64,000 nucleotides of DNA from Salinisphaera sp. T31B1 (GCF_040361275.1 NZ_APNH01000001.1:965001-1029000), one strand, 5' to 3'; shown: positions 48,328 to 57,412, counted from the stretch's first letter. Numbers and translations are program-made. Notes: generated from the letters alone by a model not told the origin.

Positions 48328-48819
48328 TCAGGTCGCGCCCGCTTCGCCGAGGATGTAGTCCACGGCCTTGTGCATTTCCTCTTCGCTGAGATCGGGGTTG
48401 CCGCCCTTGGCGGGCATACCCTTGTAGCCGTTGATGGCACGCGAATACAGAGTGTCCTTGCCCTGCTCGGACAACCGCTGTTTCCAGGCGGCCGTATCGG
48501 AGACCTTCGGTGCACCGGCGACGCCTGCGGTATGACACGCCGTGCAGACATTGTTGAAGACCTGCTCTCCCGACAGCGGCTCGCCGCCGCCGGTGTCGGA
48601 CGCTGCAGCCATCTGTGTGGCGTTGGGGTCGGTATTGACGGCATAGACGGGTTCGGTGCGCGATTTCACGCGGGTCAACTGCTCGGGCCGCATCTCGTCG
48701 TTCGAGGCCGCCGAGGAGATGATGTTCGCGCCGATGATCGCGATGATCGTGATCGCGAACAGAATGGCCAGTACGATCGTGAACGCACGAAAGAACGATT
48801 GGTCGGTGTTGGCGGTCAT
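48328..48819 (-). CDS. Membrane-anchored cytochrome c5-type monohaem protein
   Basis: This 163-aa protein has an uncleaved N-terminal helix (about 11-35). A low-complexity linker follows, then a class I cytochrome c domain with the haem motif CTACH (Cys92, Cys95, His96) and axial Met135 in GYKGMPAKGG. The sequence GEQVFNNVCTACHTAGVAGAPKVSD is typical of cytochrome c5/CycB proteins that carry electrons toward terminal oxidases. The gene stands alone, convergent to rep. Confidence 0.93.
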   Translation of the reverse strand: MTANTDQSFFRAFTIVLAILFAITIIAIIGANIISSAASNDEMRPEQLTRVKSRTEPVYAVNTDPNATQMAAASDTGGGEPLSGEQVFNNVCTACHTAGVAGAPKVSDTAAWKQRLSEQGKDTLYSRAINGYKGMPAKGGNPDLSEEEMHKAVDYILGEAGAT

Positions 48820-48958
48820 AGCAAGCTGTCGTCTGCGTGAGCGTGAATAGAGCGCGGCGGAGGGCGCAGTATACCGGATTTTACTTGGCCCACGACCGTT
48901 GTACGCGCCAAGACGATGGACGCGGGCGCAATCGGTGCGTATCCTTTGCCCGGTTCAA

Positions 48959-49035
48959 GCGCCCGTAGCTCAGCTGGATAGAGCGCTGGCCTCCGAAGCC
49001 AGAGGTCGCAGGTTCGACTCCTGCCGGGCGCACCA
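48959..49035 (+). tRNA. tRNA-Arg (anticodon CCG)
   Basis: The 77-nt cloverleaf has acceptor arms GCGCCCG and CGGGCGC with encoded CCA. The D-arm is AGCTCAGCTGGATAGAGC, the anticodon arm CTGGC-CTCCGAA-GCCAG and the T-arm GCAGGTTCGACTCCTGC. The anticodon CCG reads CGG arginine codons. Its 3' 18 bases recur in each unit of the tandem array that follows. Confidence 0.97.
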
Positions 49036-49620
49036 ATCAAAAAAGCCGGCCGCAGCGCCGGTTTTTTTGATTGGATCATCTGTTTAGGGTCGAACCTGCG
49101 ACAGACCCAAAATGATGGTTCGACGAACCTGCGTAGCAGGTGAGAACAGTGCCGCCCCGGCACTGGCCCGAAGGGCGCGCGGACGTTGTCCGCGCGTACT
49201 CCTGCCGGGCGCACCAATCAAAAAAGCCGGCCGCAGCGCCGGTTTTTTTGATTGGATCATCTGTTTGGGTCGAACCTGCGACAGACCCAAAATGATGGTT
49301 CGACGAACCTCCGTAGCAGGTGAGAACAGTGCCGCCCCGGCACTGGCCCGAAGGGCGCGCGGACGACGTCCGCGCGTACTCCTGCCGGGCGCACCAATCA
49401 AAAAAGCCGGCCGTAGCGCCGGTTTTTTTGATTGGATCATCTGTTCAGGGTCGAACCTGCGACAGACCTAAAATGATGGTTCGACGAACCTGCGTAGCAG
49501 GTGAGAACAGTGCCGCCCCGGCACTGGCCCGAAGGGCGCGCGGACGTCGTCCGCGCGTACTTCCGCCGGGCGTACCAATCAAAAAAGCTTGCCGCAGCGC
49601 CCGTTTTTCTGATGGGGCGA
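49017..49620 (+). repeat. Tandem array of about 3.3 copies of a 180-bp tRNA-tail repeat
   Basis: Units run 49017-49197, 49198-49377 and 49378-49558, with a degenerate fourth from 49559. The first three differ at only a few positions, mostly compensated in hairpins (for example GGACGTTGTCC versus GGACGACGTCC). Each unit begins with the last 18-19 nt of the tRNA-Arg gene including CCA. It continues with a terminator hairpin, an inverted T-arm word GTCGAACCTGCGAC, and further hairpins (GGTTCG-AC-GAACC, ACCTGC-GTA-GCAGGT, GTGCCG-CCC-CGGCAC, GCGCGGAC-GTT-GTCCGCGC). ORFs across it are repeat translations, not genes. Function is unknown. Confidence 0.93.
49036..49072. terminator. Bidirectional terminator hairpin directly after tRNA-Arg (repeated in the array)
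   Basis: ATCAAAAAAGCCGGC pairs with GCCGGTTTTTTTGAT around a short loop, giving a T-run on either strand. It starts at the base after the tRNA CCA. Copies recur at 49217-49253 and 49397-49433, each again directly behind a tRNA 3' tail. Confidence 0.85.
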
Positions 49621-49737
49621 CATGCGTGAGGTCGGACTCCGCGACCGACGGGTTGGCATGCCGCCGTCGGCCTATGCGAACGACAGGCGCATCCGCGCAT
49701 TGATCGAAACCGTCAGGTCGGCCGGATTTTTTGCCGG

Positions 49738-50436
49738 TCAGTTATCGATACGCGCCGGACGGCTGAAGACATACCCCAGCCCGTAGACGGCCCGGATAGG
49801 GGCCTCGTCCTTGACCACGCGTTCGATCTTGCGGCGCAGGCGATTCACCAGCGCGTCGAGATGACGGTTGGTGAAATGGGCTCGCGGTCGTGTGAGCGAC
49901 TCGGCGAGCGCGTCGCGCGAACAGGTTTCGCCCGGTTGTTCCATCAGCCGACGCAGGAATGCCAGCTCGGCAGCGGTGAGCCGGATCGTCGAATGATTGG
50001 GCGCGACCAGGTCCCATGACTGGCTGTCGAGCACCCAGTCGGTGTACTGGCCAGGGTCTGGCGCGGTGTGGCCTCGCAGCCGCCGCACCAGGCTCTCGAT
50101 CGCCGCCTCGATTTCGCGCAGCGTACTGTGCTTGACCAGATAGATATCGGCACCGCTCTCGAAACCCAGGATCCGGTCGTCGGTATCACCCCGTGCGGTG
50201 AGCATGATGATGCCGGCCGCGAAGCGCTGGCGTATGGATCGTGCCAGCGCGAGGCCGTCACCGTCGGGCAACCCGATATCCAGTATCACGATCTCGGGTG
50301 AATAATGCTGACGGATGCGCTGTTCGAATGCGCCCACGCTGCCTACCCCCTGGGCGTCGAATCCGCGCAACGCCAGATAATCGACCAGGTCGCGACGCAG
50401 CGCCGGCTCGTCCTCGACGATGAGCACTCGAGTCAT
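49738..50436 (-). CDS. OmpR/PhoB-type response regulator
   Basis: This 232-aa protein has a receiver domain (acidic pair in VEDE, phospho-acceptor Asp53 in VILDIGLPDGDG, Thr80 and Lys102). A C-terminal winged helix follows (TAAELAFLRRLMEQPGETCSRDALAESL and VNRLRRKIE...IRAVYGLGYVF). Its ATG overlaps the kinase stop (ATGA), so the pair is coupled. Target genes are unknown. Confidence 0.94.
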   Translation of the reverse strand: MTRVLIVEDEPALRRDLVDYLALRGFDAQGVGSVGAFEQRIRQHYSPEIVILDIGLPDGDGLALARSIRQRFAAGIIMLTARGDTDDRILGFESGADIYLVKHSTLREIEAAIESLVRRLRGHTAPDPGQYTDWVLDSQSWDLVAPNHSTIRLTAAELAFLRRLMEQPGETCSRDALAESLTRPRAHFTNRHLDALVNRLRRKIERVVKDEAPIRAVYGLGYVFSRPARIDN

Positions 50437-51887
50437 GACGTTTCCACCTGGCCGGTGTGAGCCGAGGTCGCCGTGGCCGGCGGGAGCGTGATGGTGGCGG
50501 TGGTAGGGCCGCCGAGCGGCGCATCGAAGTCGAGATGGCCGTCGTGGAGGGCCAGCAGGCGTTTGGTGTTGTACAGACCGAGCCCGGTACCGGCGGTCGC
50601 GCTCGCGTTCGAGGCTCGAAAAAAACGACGGCCGATACGGCCCTGTTCGCCGGGCGGTACGCCGATGCCCTGGTCGATGACCTGGATCTGGAGAGCCTGG
50701 CGGCAACAGCGCGTGCGAATCGTGACATCGCGGTCGGCCGGCGAGTACTTCAGGGCGTTGTCCACCAGATTGATGAGTACGGTGAGCAGCATGTCCAGAT
50801 CACCCTCGATCGGCGGCGCCTCCGGCGCCTGTTCGATGACCACGCGTCGTCTCTGGCCGGTCGTGTCCAGATGACGACGCAAGGCCTCGAGCAGCTGGAC
50901 GGGAGGCAGCCGTTTCGGCTGAATGACCGCTCCGTCCTTCCGGTCAGCGGCCAGAAATCGGTCGAGCAGGGTGGTCAGCCGGCCGATCGCCTCGCGAATC
51001 TGGTCGACCCGGCTCTGGACGCCGTGGTCGGTTGCCGCCACGAGCATGGGAATCATCTCCGCCGAGCGCTGGATTATGGCCAGCGGTGTACGGAACTCGT
51101 GGCTGATCAGGCGAATGAACTGATATTGCTCGTCTAGGAACTTCTTCTCCGAGTCCAGACTGGCGGCGAGCCGGTTTTCCAGGCGCCGGCGTTCGACCAA
51201 CTCCGCGCTGAGCGCATCGTTCTTGCTGCGCAGATCGGCCGAGAGTCTCGCCCCGACCATGAAGAACAGACAGCCGAAGTAGGTGATCAGGAACAGGGTG
51301 CCCTGGAAGAAGTACCAGGCGTTGCGCTGATCCATGATCGAATCCATGGAGGCCGCATCGGGCACGTACAGGACTTCGATGGCACTGCGCAGCACGCTGG
51401 CACAGATGTATTCGAACAGCACGCCGATCATCACCCATCGCAACGCCGCCGGCTGGACGCGGTCTCGGGCGAGCGTGAGGATCATGAAGCCCATGATCAC
51501 GATCGTGAACACGGTCGATGCATGCACACGCAAGGCCACGTTCTCGGGTATGACGGCTACGGTGACGGTCCAGAACACGATCTGGAGGCTCATCATCGAG
51601 ATGCCCAGCCAGGCGTGTCGCGGCTGGCCCAGGAAACGCGCCAACCCGTAGGCCATCAGCACCAGCGCGAGCTTTATCAGCGTGTTGTCGACGACGATGT
51701 ACCAGCCTGGAGGCTCACGCCCGCCCGCGAGAATCATCAGCAGTGCCGCGGCCAGCGCGATAAAGCCGACCGCGATATAGGTCAGTTCATAGAGATGACG
51801 CCATGCACGCCAGATGAAGATCCAGGCGATGCCCTGCAGCGTGGCCATGAAGGCCTCCAGCAGCAGAATGGTCTTCAGATCCAGCAT
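50433..51887 (-). CDS. Membrane sensor histidine kinase
   Basis: This 484-aa kinase has an N-terminal half with seven predicted transmembrane helices (about residues 5-212) and no large periplasmic sensor, suggesting it senses a membrane or intramembrane signal. A coiled-coil linker follows. Next come the HisKA domain with His263 in LISHEFRTPLAIIQ and an HATPase domain (INLVDNALKYSP, DQGIGVPPGEQGRI, GTGLGLYNTKRLL). ATG 51887 is chosen because it starts the first helix. It is encoded upstream of its response regulator. Confidence 0.93.
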   Translation of the reverse strand: MLDLKTILLLEAFMATLQGIAWIFIWRAWRHLYELTYIAVGFIALAAALLMILAGGREPPGWYIVVDNTLIKLALVLMAYGLARFLGQPRHAWLGISMMSLQIVFWTVTVAVIPENVALRVHASTVFTIVIMGFMILTLARDRVQPAALRWVMIGVLFEYICASVLRSAIEVLYVPDAASMDSIMDQRNAWYFFQGTLFLITYFGCLFFMVGARLSADLRSKNDALSAELVERRRLENRLAASLDSEKKFLDEQYQFIRLISHEFRTPLAIIQRSAEMIPMLVAATDHGVQSRVDQIREAIGRLTTLLDRFLAADRKDGAVIQPKRLPPVQLLEALRRHLDTTGQRRRVVIEQAPEAPPIEGDLDMLLTVLINLVDNALKYSPADRDVTIRTRCCRQALQIQVIDQGIGVPPGEQGRIGRRFFRASNASATAGTGLGLYNTKRLLALHDGHLDFDAPLGGPTTATITLPPATATSAHTGQVETS

Positions 51888-52218
51888 CGTGTGCGCATTT
51901 TCCCCTTGTCCGGCGCGCGGGTGCCGGATCGTGCGTTGTCGCCGTGCATGCCGCCGCGATACGTGACGCACTTATTAATACCATCAAAACCGGCCAATCG
52001 TCGTCGCAGTGAGTTTTGATCACATTTGGTTGGAATTCGTGGGTGGCACTGCGATATGGATTGCGCAACGCTTGATCGACCATTCACCCACGGGCGATGC
52101 GGTCGGCGCCGTTCGCCGACCGATCGAGGGCCGGTATGCGTTGTCTGTGTCTTGAACACTGGGTATGGCGGCACACGCTTGCCGCCGAGCGCGACCGTTG
52201 AGCGGTCGAGCGCCAATC
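51888..52218. promoter_or_regulatory. Divergent intergenic region with an inverted repeat
   Basis: No gene is visible between the kinase gene and the MarR-like gene. ATCAAAAC (51983-51990) and GTTTTGAT (52013-52020) form a perfect 8-bp inverted repeat 22 nt apart, in the only AT-rich patch (TTATTAATA at 51972-51980). This may be an operator or promoter element for the two-component operon; binding protein unknown. Confidence 0.4.
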
Positions 52219-52788
52219 GTGGCCGGTCTGGATCAGGCGATCGGGCGTACCGTGCGCGCGTTCGATCGCCAGTTCGAGCGTCGATCGGACACGGCCGCCA
52301 TCAGCGCGCGCCAGTATGCGTTGCTACAGGCGATCGACGAGGCCGGCCCGGTTACGCTCAGCGAACTGGCCGAGCGGCTCGCCCTGGACAACTCGACGCT
52401 CACGCGCAGTCTGAAGCGCATGTGTGAGCACGGCTGGGTATCGCTTGTGCCGCATGCCGATCGGCGCGTGCGGTGCGCGGTTGCCACCGACGCGGGGCGG
52501 ACACGTCTGCAACTGGCGACTCAGGCGTGGGCGCGCATCGCACAGGATCTGACTGCGCGTCTGGGTGTGGATACGCTCACGCGAGTCGATCGTTTGCTGG
52601 ATCGTGTCGATCGATCTTTGTGCGAAACGTCGGATCCACGATCGGAGCTGCCTCGGACGGGATCGCGACGGGTACGGGCGACACGTCGGAGTGCGGCGCC
52701 CGTCCAGGGGTCCTCGGGCTTCGAAGGCATTCGCCTGCGCACGCCACCACAGGCCGGGCAAGCCCCCGCTGGACGCCGGGACAAATAG
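52219..52788 (+). CDS. MarR-family transcriptional regulator
   Basis: This 189-aa protein contains a MarR winged helix: ISARQYALLQAIDEAGPVTLSELAERLALDNSTLTRSLKRMCEHGWVSLVPHADRRVRCAVATDAGR at about residues 30-95. Flanking dimerisation helices extend to about 135. The final 50 residues (after RSLCETSD) are Arg/Pro/Ser-rich and look disordered, longer than usual for MarR. The GTG start is uncertain, with no good ribosome site; a start 18 codons earlier is possible. Regulated genes and ligand are unknown. Confidence 0.8.
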   Translation: MAGLDQAIGRTVRAFDRQFERRSDTAAISARQYALLQAIDEAGPVTLSELAERLALDNSTLTRSLKRMCEHGWVSLVPHADRRVRCAVATDAGRTRLQLATQAWARIAQDLTARLGVDTLTRVDRLLDRVDRSLCETSDPRSELPRTGSRRVRATRRSAAPVQGSSGFEGIRLRTPPQAGQAPAGRRDK

Positions 52789-53032
52789 GCGGTTCGTCTG
52801 ATAGCATCCGCGCTGCGCTAAGCCGGCGTCGGTCGTTCGTCGTGGCTCTCGACGAACCGACACACACCGTCCCGGCCTCATGGCTCGCTGTCCGCCGCGG
52901 CCACGCGTTCATGACGCATGCCCGATCCATTGCCGTGATCCCGGGCATCGCTCAACCCCAATCGATCGAAACGCCGACGCGTGCGAGACGCGCGCCGCAC
53001 CGAAATCAGGCCTTGGCGGCCTGCGTTACGCT

Positions 53033-54517
53033 ATGCTCAATACCATCAGACAGACTTGGTTCTGCAACGTCCGCGCCGACGTGCTCGCCGGTACCGTGGT
53101 CGCTCTGGCACTGATCCCGGAAGCGATCGCCTTTTCGATCATTGCCGGCGTCGACCCGAAAGTCGGCCTCTATGCCTCCTTCTCGATCTGTGTGATCACT
53201 GCCTTCGCCGGCGGACGTCCGGCGATGATATCGGCGGCCACCGGCGCCATGGCGCTGCTGCTGACCACCCTGGTCGCCGAGCACGGTCTGCAGTATCTGT
53301 TCGCCGCGACCCTGCTGACTGGCGTGCTGCAGATCGCGGCCGGCTATCTGCGCCTGGGCTCGCTGATGCGTTTTGTTTCGCGATCGGTGGTCACCGGCTT
53401 CGTCAATGCGTTGGCGATCCTGATCTTCATGGCCCAGCTGCCCGAACTCACCGATGTCACCTGGCCGGTCTATGCGATGACCGCCGGCGGTCTGGCGATC
53501 ATCTATCTGTTTCCCTATGTGCCGGTGATCGGTCGCATGCTGCCGTCGCCGCTGATCTGCATCGTGGTGATGACGGCCATCTACATGGCCACGGGTATGA
53601 CCATCCATACGGTCGGGGACATGGGCGAGCTGCCCGACTCGCTGCCGGTGTTGCTCTGGCCGGATGTGCCGTTGAACCTGGAGACGCTGCGTATCGTGCT
53701 GCCCTATGCTGTCATGCTGACCCTGGTGGGGCTGATGGAGTCGATGATGACGGCGACGATCGTCGACGATCTGACCGATACGCCCAGCGACAAGAACCGT
53801 GAATGCAAGGGCCAGGGCCTGGCCAACATCGGTACCGGTCTGATCGGCGGCATGGCCGGCTGCGGCATGATCGGCCAGACGGTGATCAACGTGAAATCCG
53901 GCGGGCGTACGCGCCTGTCCACCCTCAGCGCGGGTATCGTGCTGCTGATCATGGTGGTGTTCCTGTCCGACTGGGTCGCCCAGATTCCGATGGCGGCCCT
54001 GGTCGCGGTCATGATCATGGTCTCGATCGGCACGTTCAACTGGGAGTCTCTGCGCGACATGCGCAAGCATCCACCGAGCACGAATATCGTCATGCTGGCG
54101 ACGGTGGTTGTGGTGGTCGCGACTCACAACCTGGCGATCGGCGTGCTTGTCGGTGTGCTGCTCTCAGCGCTGTTCTTTGCCAACAAGGTCGGGCGTCTGC
54201 TGGTCATCGACAGCCGGCTGGACGCCGAGGGCTGTCGCGAATACCAGGTGGTGGGGCAGGTATTTTTCACGTCCGCCGACCAGTTCGTGGCCGGCTTCGA
54301 CTTCAAGGAATCCATCGACGCCGTGCGTATCGATCTACGGCGGGCCCACTTCTGGGATATCACCGCGGTCGGCGCACTCGATAAGGTGGTGCTCAAGTTC
54401 CGTCGCGAGGGCGCCGAGGTGGACCTGGTCGGTCTCAACGAGGCAAGCGCGACACTGGTCGACAAGATCGCCGTACACGACAAACCCGATGCAGAAAAAC
54501 TTATCGGCGGACATTAG
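53033..54517 (+). CDS. SulP (SLC26)-family anion transporter with STAS domain
   Basis: This 494-aa protein has about 12-14 hydrophobic segments with SulP motifs ([72 protein letters not shown]). A C-terminal STAS domain (about 400-490) includes [25 protein letters not shown]. Members carry sulfate, bicarbonate or dicarboxylates. The following universal stress and TSUP genes hint at anion stress or sulfur handling, but specificity cannot be read. ATG 53033 begins the conserved region. Confidence 0.92.
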   Translation: MLNTIRQTWFCNVRADVLAGTVVALALIPEAIAFSIIAGVDPKVGLYASFSICVITAFAGGRPAMISAATGAMALLLTTLVAEHGLQYLFAATLLTGVLQIAAGYLRLGSLMRFVSRSVVTGFVNALAILIFMAQLPELTDVTWPVYAMTAGGLAIIYLFPYVPVIGRMLPSPLICIVVMTAIYMATGMTIHTVGDMGELPDSLPVLLWPDVPLNLETLRIVLPYAVMLTLVGLMESMMTATIVDDLTDTPSDKNRECKGQGLANIGTGLIGGMAGCGMIGQTVINVKSGGRTRLSTLSAGIVLLIMVVFLSDWVAQIPMAALVAVMIMVSIGTFNWESLRDMRKHPPSTNIVMLATVVVVVATHNLAIGVLVGVLLSALFFANKVGRLLVIDSRLDAEGCREYQVVGQVFFTSADQFVAGFDFKESIDAVRIDLRRAHFWDITAVGALDKVVLKFRREGAEVDLVGLNEASATLVDKIAVHDKPDAEKLIGGH

Positions 54518-54658
54518 GGGCGTGTTGCGGTTCGGCCCGGCGGCACGCGTGTTGTCTGGCCCGATTCCGGGCGACAACGCAGGGCCTGGCCAAGCGGCAA
54601 GACGACCCGACCGTCCGACCATCAGGCCCTGCTGTGCGGGGTCGCGAGAGGAGACACC

Positions 54659-55516
54659 ATGACCGAGCGCCATATCATTGCCAGTATCGACGGGTCGCAT
54701 TTTGCCACGTCCGTGTGTGACGCCGCAGCGTGGGCTGCACGTACCCTGGCCGCGCCACTGACCTTCGTTCATGCGATCGACCATACGAGCCATGCCGTGG
54801 ATGCAGACGCGACCGGCCAGATCGGACTCGGCGCACGCGAGCACCTGCTGGCCGAACTGGCGGACCTGGATGCCAAACGCGCTCGGGTGGCCCGCGAGCA
54901 AGGTCGGCTGATGCTGGAGGCGGCCTGCGAGCGTGCCCGTGAAGCCGGCGTTGCGGAGCCGCTCAGCCGTCAGCGCAACGGAGAGTTGGTCGAAACCCTT
55001 GCCGATATGCAGGACAGCACCCGCCTGCTGGTACTCGGCAAGCGCGGTGAAAGCGGCGAGACCGCGCACGGCCATCTCGGCTCCAACCTGGAACGCGTGA
55101 TCCGCACGCTGGCCTGTCCGATTCTGATTACCCCGCAGGCGTTTAGCGTGCCCGAACGGATCCTGATCGCCTTCGACGGCAGTGCCACCGGCCAGCGCAT
55201 GATCGAGCGCGTAGTCGCCAGCACACTCTTCGCTGGTGCCGAATGTCATCTGGTGTATGTCGGCGAGCCGAGCGCGCCGCGGCGCGCCGAACTCGAACAC
55301 GCCGCCGGCCGGCTCGAGCGTTGTTGCGAGTCGGTGCATCGGGAAATTCTGGCCGGGGAGGTCGAGGCCACCCTGCGCGAATACAAGCAACGCAACGACA
55401 TCGACCTGCTGGTAATGGGGGCCTATGGCCATTCGCGGATCCGTCAGCTGCTGGTCGGCAGCACCACCACCGACATGATCCGGCATGCCAAACTGCCGGT
55501 GCTGATCATCCGCTAG
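54659..55516 (+). CDS. Universal stress protein, two Usp domains
   Basis: This 285-aa protein has two tandem UspA domains (about 1-145 and 160-285). The second carries the ATP-binding signature GAYGHSRIRQLLVGSTTTDMI. The first has a variant, GKRGESGETAHGHLGSNLERVI. GGAG lies upstream of the ATG. SulP transporters are often followed by USP genes, and a direct regulatory role on the transporter has been suggested for such pairs; here that is inference. Confidence 0.93.
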   Translation: MTERHIIASIDGSHFATSVCDAAAWAARTLAAPLTFVHAIDHTSHAVDADATGQIGLGAREHLLAELADLDAKRARVAREQGRLMLEAACERAREAGVAEPLSRQRNGELVETLADMQDSTRLLVLGKRGESGETAHGHLGSNLERVIRTLACPILITPQAFSVPERILIAFDGSATGQRMIERVVASTLFAGAECHLVYVGEPSAPRRAELEHAAGRLERCCESVHREILAGEVEATLREYKQRNDIDLLVMGAYGHSRIRQLLVGSTTTDMIRHAKLPVLIIR

Positions 55517-55553
55517 GACGACGCCGCGGGCGGGTATCGGTCATAATCGGTCG

Positions 55554-56288
55554 GTGTCCGTGGCTTATCTCACCGTCGTCGCTCTGCTCACCGCGGTCCT
55601 GTCCGGTATGGCGGGGCTCGGTGGCGGCGCCATCCTGATCGCGCTGATGCTGACCGGCGGCATGGCGCCGGCCATGGCCCTGCCGCTGCATGCCGGAGTG
55701 CAGCTTGGCTCGAACGCCTCGCGCAGTCTGGTCTATCTGCCGCATATCCGTTGGCGTGATCTCGGCTTGTTCCTGATCACTGCCGTGCCCGGCCCGTTTG
55801 TCGTCGCGCCGTTTGTCGTCGACGCCAACCCCGATTGGATCCGTCTGGCGCTGGGCATATTCGTAGGGATGGGCATCTGGCCGAGCTGGGCGGTGCGGCT
55901 ACGCATGCACGGGCGCGGCGGCATGCTCGTCGCCGGGGCCATCGCCGGCTTGCTCGGCCCGCTGGTGGGCGCCACCGGGATCATCGTGGCGCCTTTCTTT
56001 CTGCGCGATCACTGGCGCAAGGAGCAGGTGGTGGCCACCATGGCCGCGGCCCAGATGTGTGGGCATGCGTTGAAGATCGCCGCGTTTTCGGCTAACGGTT
56101 ACAGCGTGCTGGCGCGACTGGATCTGCTCGTGCCCATGGTGATCGCCGCCATCGTCGGCGCGGTGATCGGTCGCCAGCTGGTAGGACTGTTTTCCGAGAC
56201 CCGGTTCCGGCAGTTGTTCCGCCTGATTCTGTTGATACTCTCGGTCAAGCTGGCCTGGGATGGCGCCAGCGGCCTGCTGGCCGGTTAG
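55554..56288 (+). CDS. TSUP (TauE/SafE) family membrane transporter
   Basis: This 244-aa protein has seven to eight hydrophobic helices, with repeated TSUP half-motifs GMAGLGGGAILIALMLTGG and GLLGPLVGATGIIVAPFFLRDHWRKEQVVATMAAAQ. TSUP proteins are thought to export sulfite, sulfoacetate or related organosulfur anions. It starts with GTG. Position after SulP and USP genes favours a sulfur-oxyanion role, but this is not proven. Confidence 0.9.
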   Translation: MSVAYLTVVALLTAVLSGMAGLGGGAILIALMLTGGMAPAMALPLHAGVQLGSNASRSLVYLPHIRWRDLGLFLITAVPGPFVVAPFVVDANPDWIRLALGIFVGMGIWPSWAVRLRMHGRGGMLVAGAIAGLLGPLVGATGIIVAPFFLRDHWRKEQVVATMAAAQMCGHALKIAAFSANGYSVLARLDLLVPMVIAAIVGAVIGRQLVGLFSETRFRQLFRLILLILSVKLAWDGASGLLAG

Positions 56289-56343
56289 CGCGGTTCGTCC
56301 GGCGCGTTGCCCGGCCTGCGCCGATCAACGATGAGGAGATGGC

Positions 56344-56796
56344 ATGGCCCTGTTGAGTCCGGAACAGATCGAGTCGGTGGTCCGACGCAATGTCGGCGTA
56401 GCGACCCAGCCGCATTTCGAGGTGCTGGCCGTGAACGCCGACGGCGTCGATATCCGGCTGCCCTACAGCCAGGGCATGACCCGGCTGGGTGATACCGTTT
56501 CCGGTCCGGTGCTGATGACCGCGGCCGACGCGGCGATGTACGCGGCGATCATCGCGCATGTGCCCGACGGCGAATTCGCTGTGACCAGCCATTTTCATAT
56601 CGATTTCCTGTGTCGCCCCGGTCCGGCCGACGTGCTTGCCCGGGCGCATATCCTGCGTGCAGGCCGGCGCAGCGTGACCTGTCGGGTCGAGCTGTTCTCC
56701 CGCGATTTCGACACGCTGGTGGCGCATGTCAGCGGCGCGTACGCCCGCATGAGCTCGGCTACCAGCGGCGTACGGCCTTCTGCGCCGCCGGGTTGA
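56344..56796 (+). CDS. PaaI-family hotdog-fold thioesterase
   Basis: This 150-aa protein has the hotdog pattern: a central helix region with VSGPVLMTAADAAMYAAI, in which the acidic residue of the PaaI active site is Asp, and the strand block FAVTSHFHIDFLCRPGPADVLARAHILRAGRRSVTCRVEL. Such enzymes hydrolyse acyl-CoA or aryl-CoA thioesters. ATG with GGAG upstream. Its 3' end overlaps the convergent membrane-protein gene by 38 nt. Confidence 0.9.
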   Translation: MALLSPEQIESVVRRNVGVATQPHFEVLAVNADGVDIRLPYSQGMTRLGDTVSGPVLMTAADAAMYAAIIAHVPDGEFAVTSHFHIDFLCRPGPADVLARAHILRAGRRSVTCRVELFSRDFDTLVAHVSGAYARMSSATSGVRPSAPPG

Positions 56797-57412
56797 CCGG
56801 TCGCGCGATCAGCCCGGCCTGGCCGAGCGCGATCTCGTATTCGGCGCCGTCGGCCATAGGCAGATAGGTGGCGCTGCCGTACTCGGCATCCACGAACGTC
56901 GCCCAACGCGGCAGCCGCCGGGCCAAGGCCAGTATGTCCAGGCCGGCCTCCGGCCCATGCAGTGCAATCGCTCGGGTGGGTTCGCGGTTGGCCTGGCCGA
57001 TATCCCGATAGCGGCCGCCGATTCGGTCGAGCCGATACAGGGCGTCGAGGCCCAGCAGGTTGGCCCAGCCGTGCCATTTCAGAACCCGCGCATCGAGCTG
57101 CCATTCGTCACCGGTCAGATCCACGATGCGCAGCCGCTCGTCGGCGGTGACCAGCATGCCGCGGTATTGCTGAATGCCCGTCTGTGTCAGGTGCAGATGG
57201 GCCAGCGGCTGTTCATGGGTCAGGCGGGCATACGAATGAACATTGATGCCGATCGCGACCGCCAGTCCGGCCAGCGCCAGACACAGACCTGCGCCGATGC
57301 CGCTGCGCCCGGCGGCCAGTACGCGACGTCGGCGCAGCCGCCCAGCGGCGCGAACCAGCAGTACCAGACCGATCGTGCCGGCCAACCCGCAGACCACGAA
57401 CAGTACGGTCAT
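56759..57412 (-). CDS. Conserved hypothetical membrane-anchored protein
   Basis: This 217-aa protein has two N-terminal transmembrane helices (about 3-22 and 40-60). A soluble periplasmic or cytoplasmic domain follows with DEWQLDARVLKWHGWANLLGLDALYRLDRIGGRYRDI and the C-terminal ATFVDAEYGSATYLPM. Similar proteins are sometimes labelled cation/multidrug efflux pump without evidence; I assign no function. It overlaps the end of the PaaI gene convergently. A short ORF (57409-57579) upstream overlaps its start but lacks a ribosome site. Confidence 0.8.
   Translation of the reverse strand: MTVLFVVCGLAGTIGLVLLVRAAGRLRRRRVLAAGRSGIGAGLCLALAGLAVAIGINVHSYARLTHEQPLAHLHLTQTGIQQYRGMLVTADERLRIVDLTGDEWQLDARVLKWHGWANLLGLDALYRLDRIGGRYRDIGQANREPTRAIALHGPEAGLDILALARRLPRWATFVDAEYGSATYLPMADGAEYEIALGQAGLIARPVNPAAQKAVRRW

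Noticed and set aside
49084-49440. Minus-strand ORF with internally repeated protein sequence
   Set aside because: It is a translation of the tandem non-coding repeat. The related minus-strand ORF at 48816-49217 includes the well-known spurious reading of an antisense tRNA gene.
49017-49620. The array as a CRISPR
   Set aside because: Units are directly tandem at 180 bp with no variable spacers, and no cas gene is present.
48959-49737. Integrated mobile element at the tRNA-Arg 3' end
   Set aside because: Tail duplications resemble attachment sites, but there is no integrase or cargo gene between them; the unit is only 180 bp.
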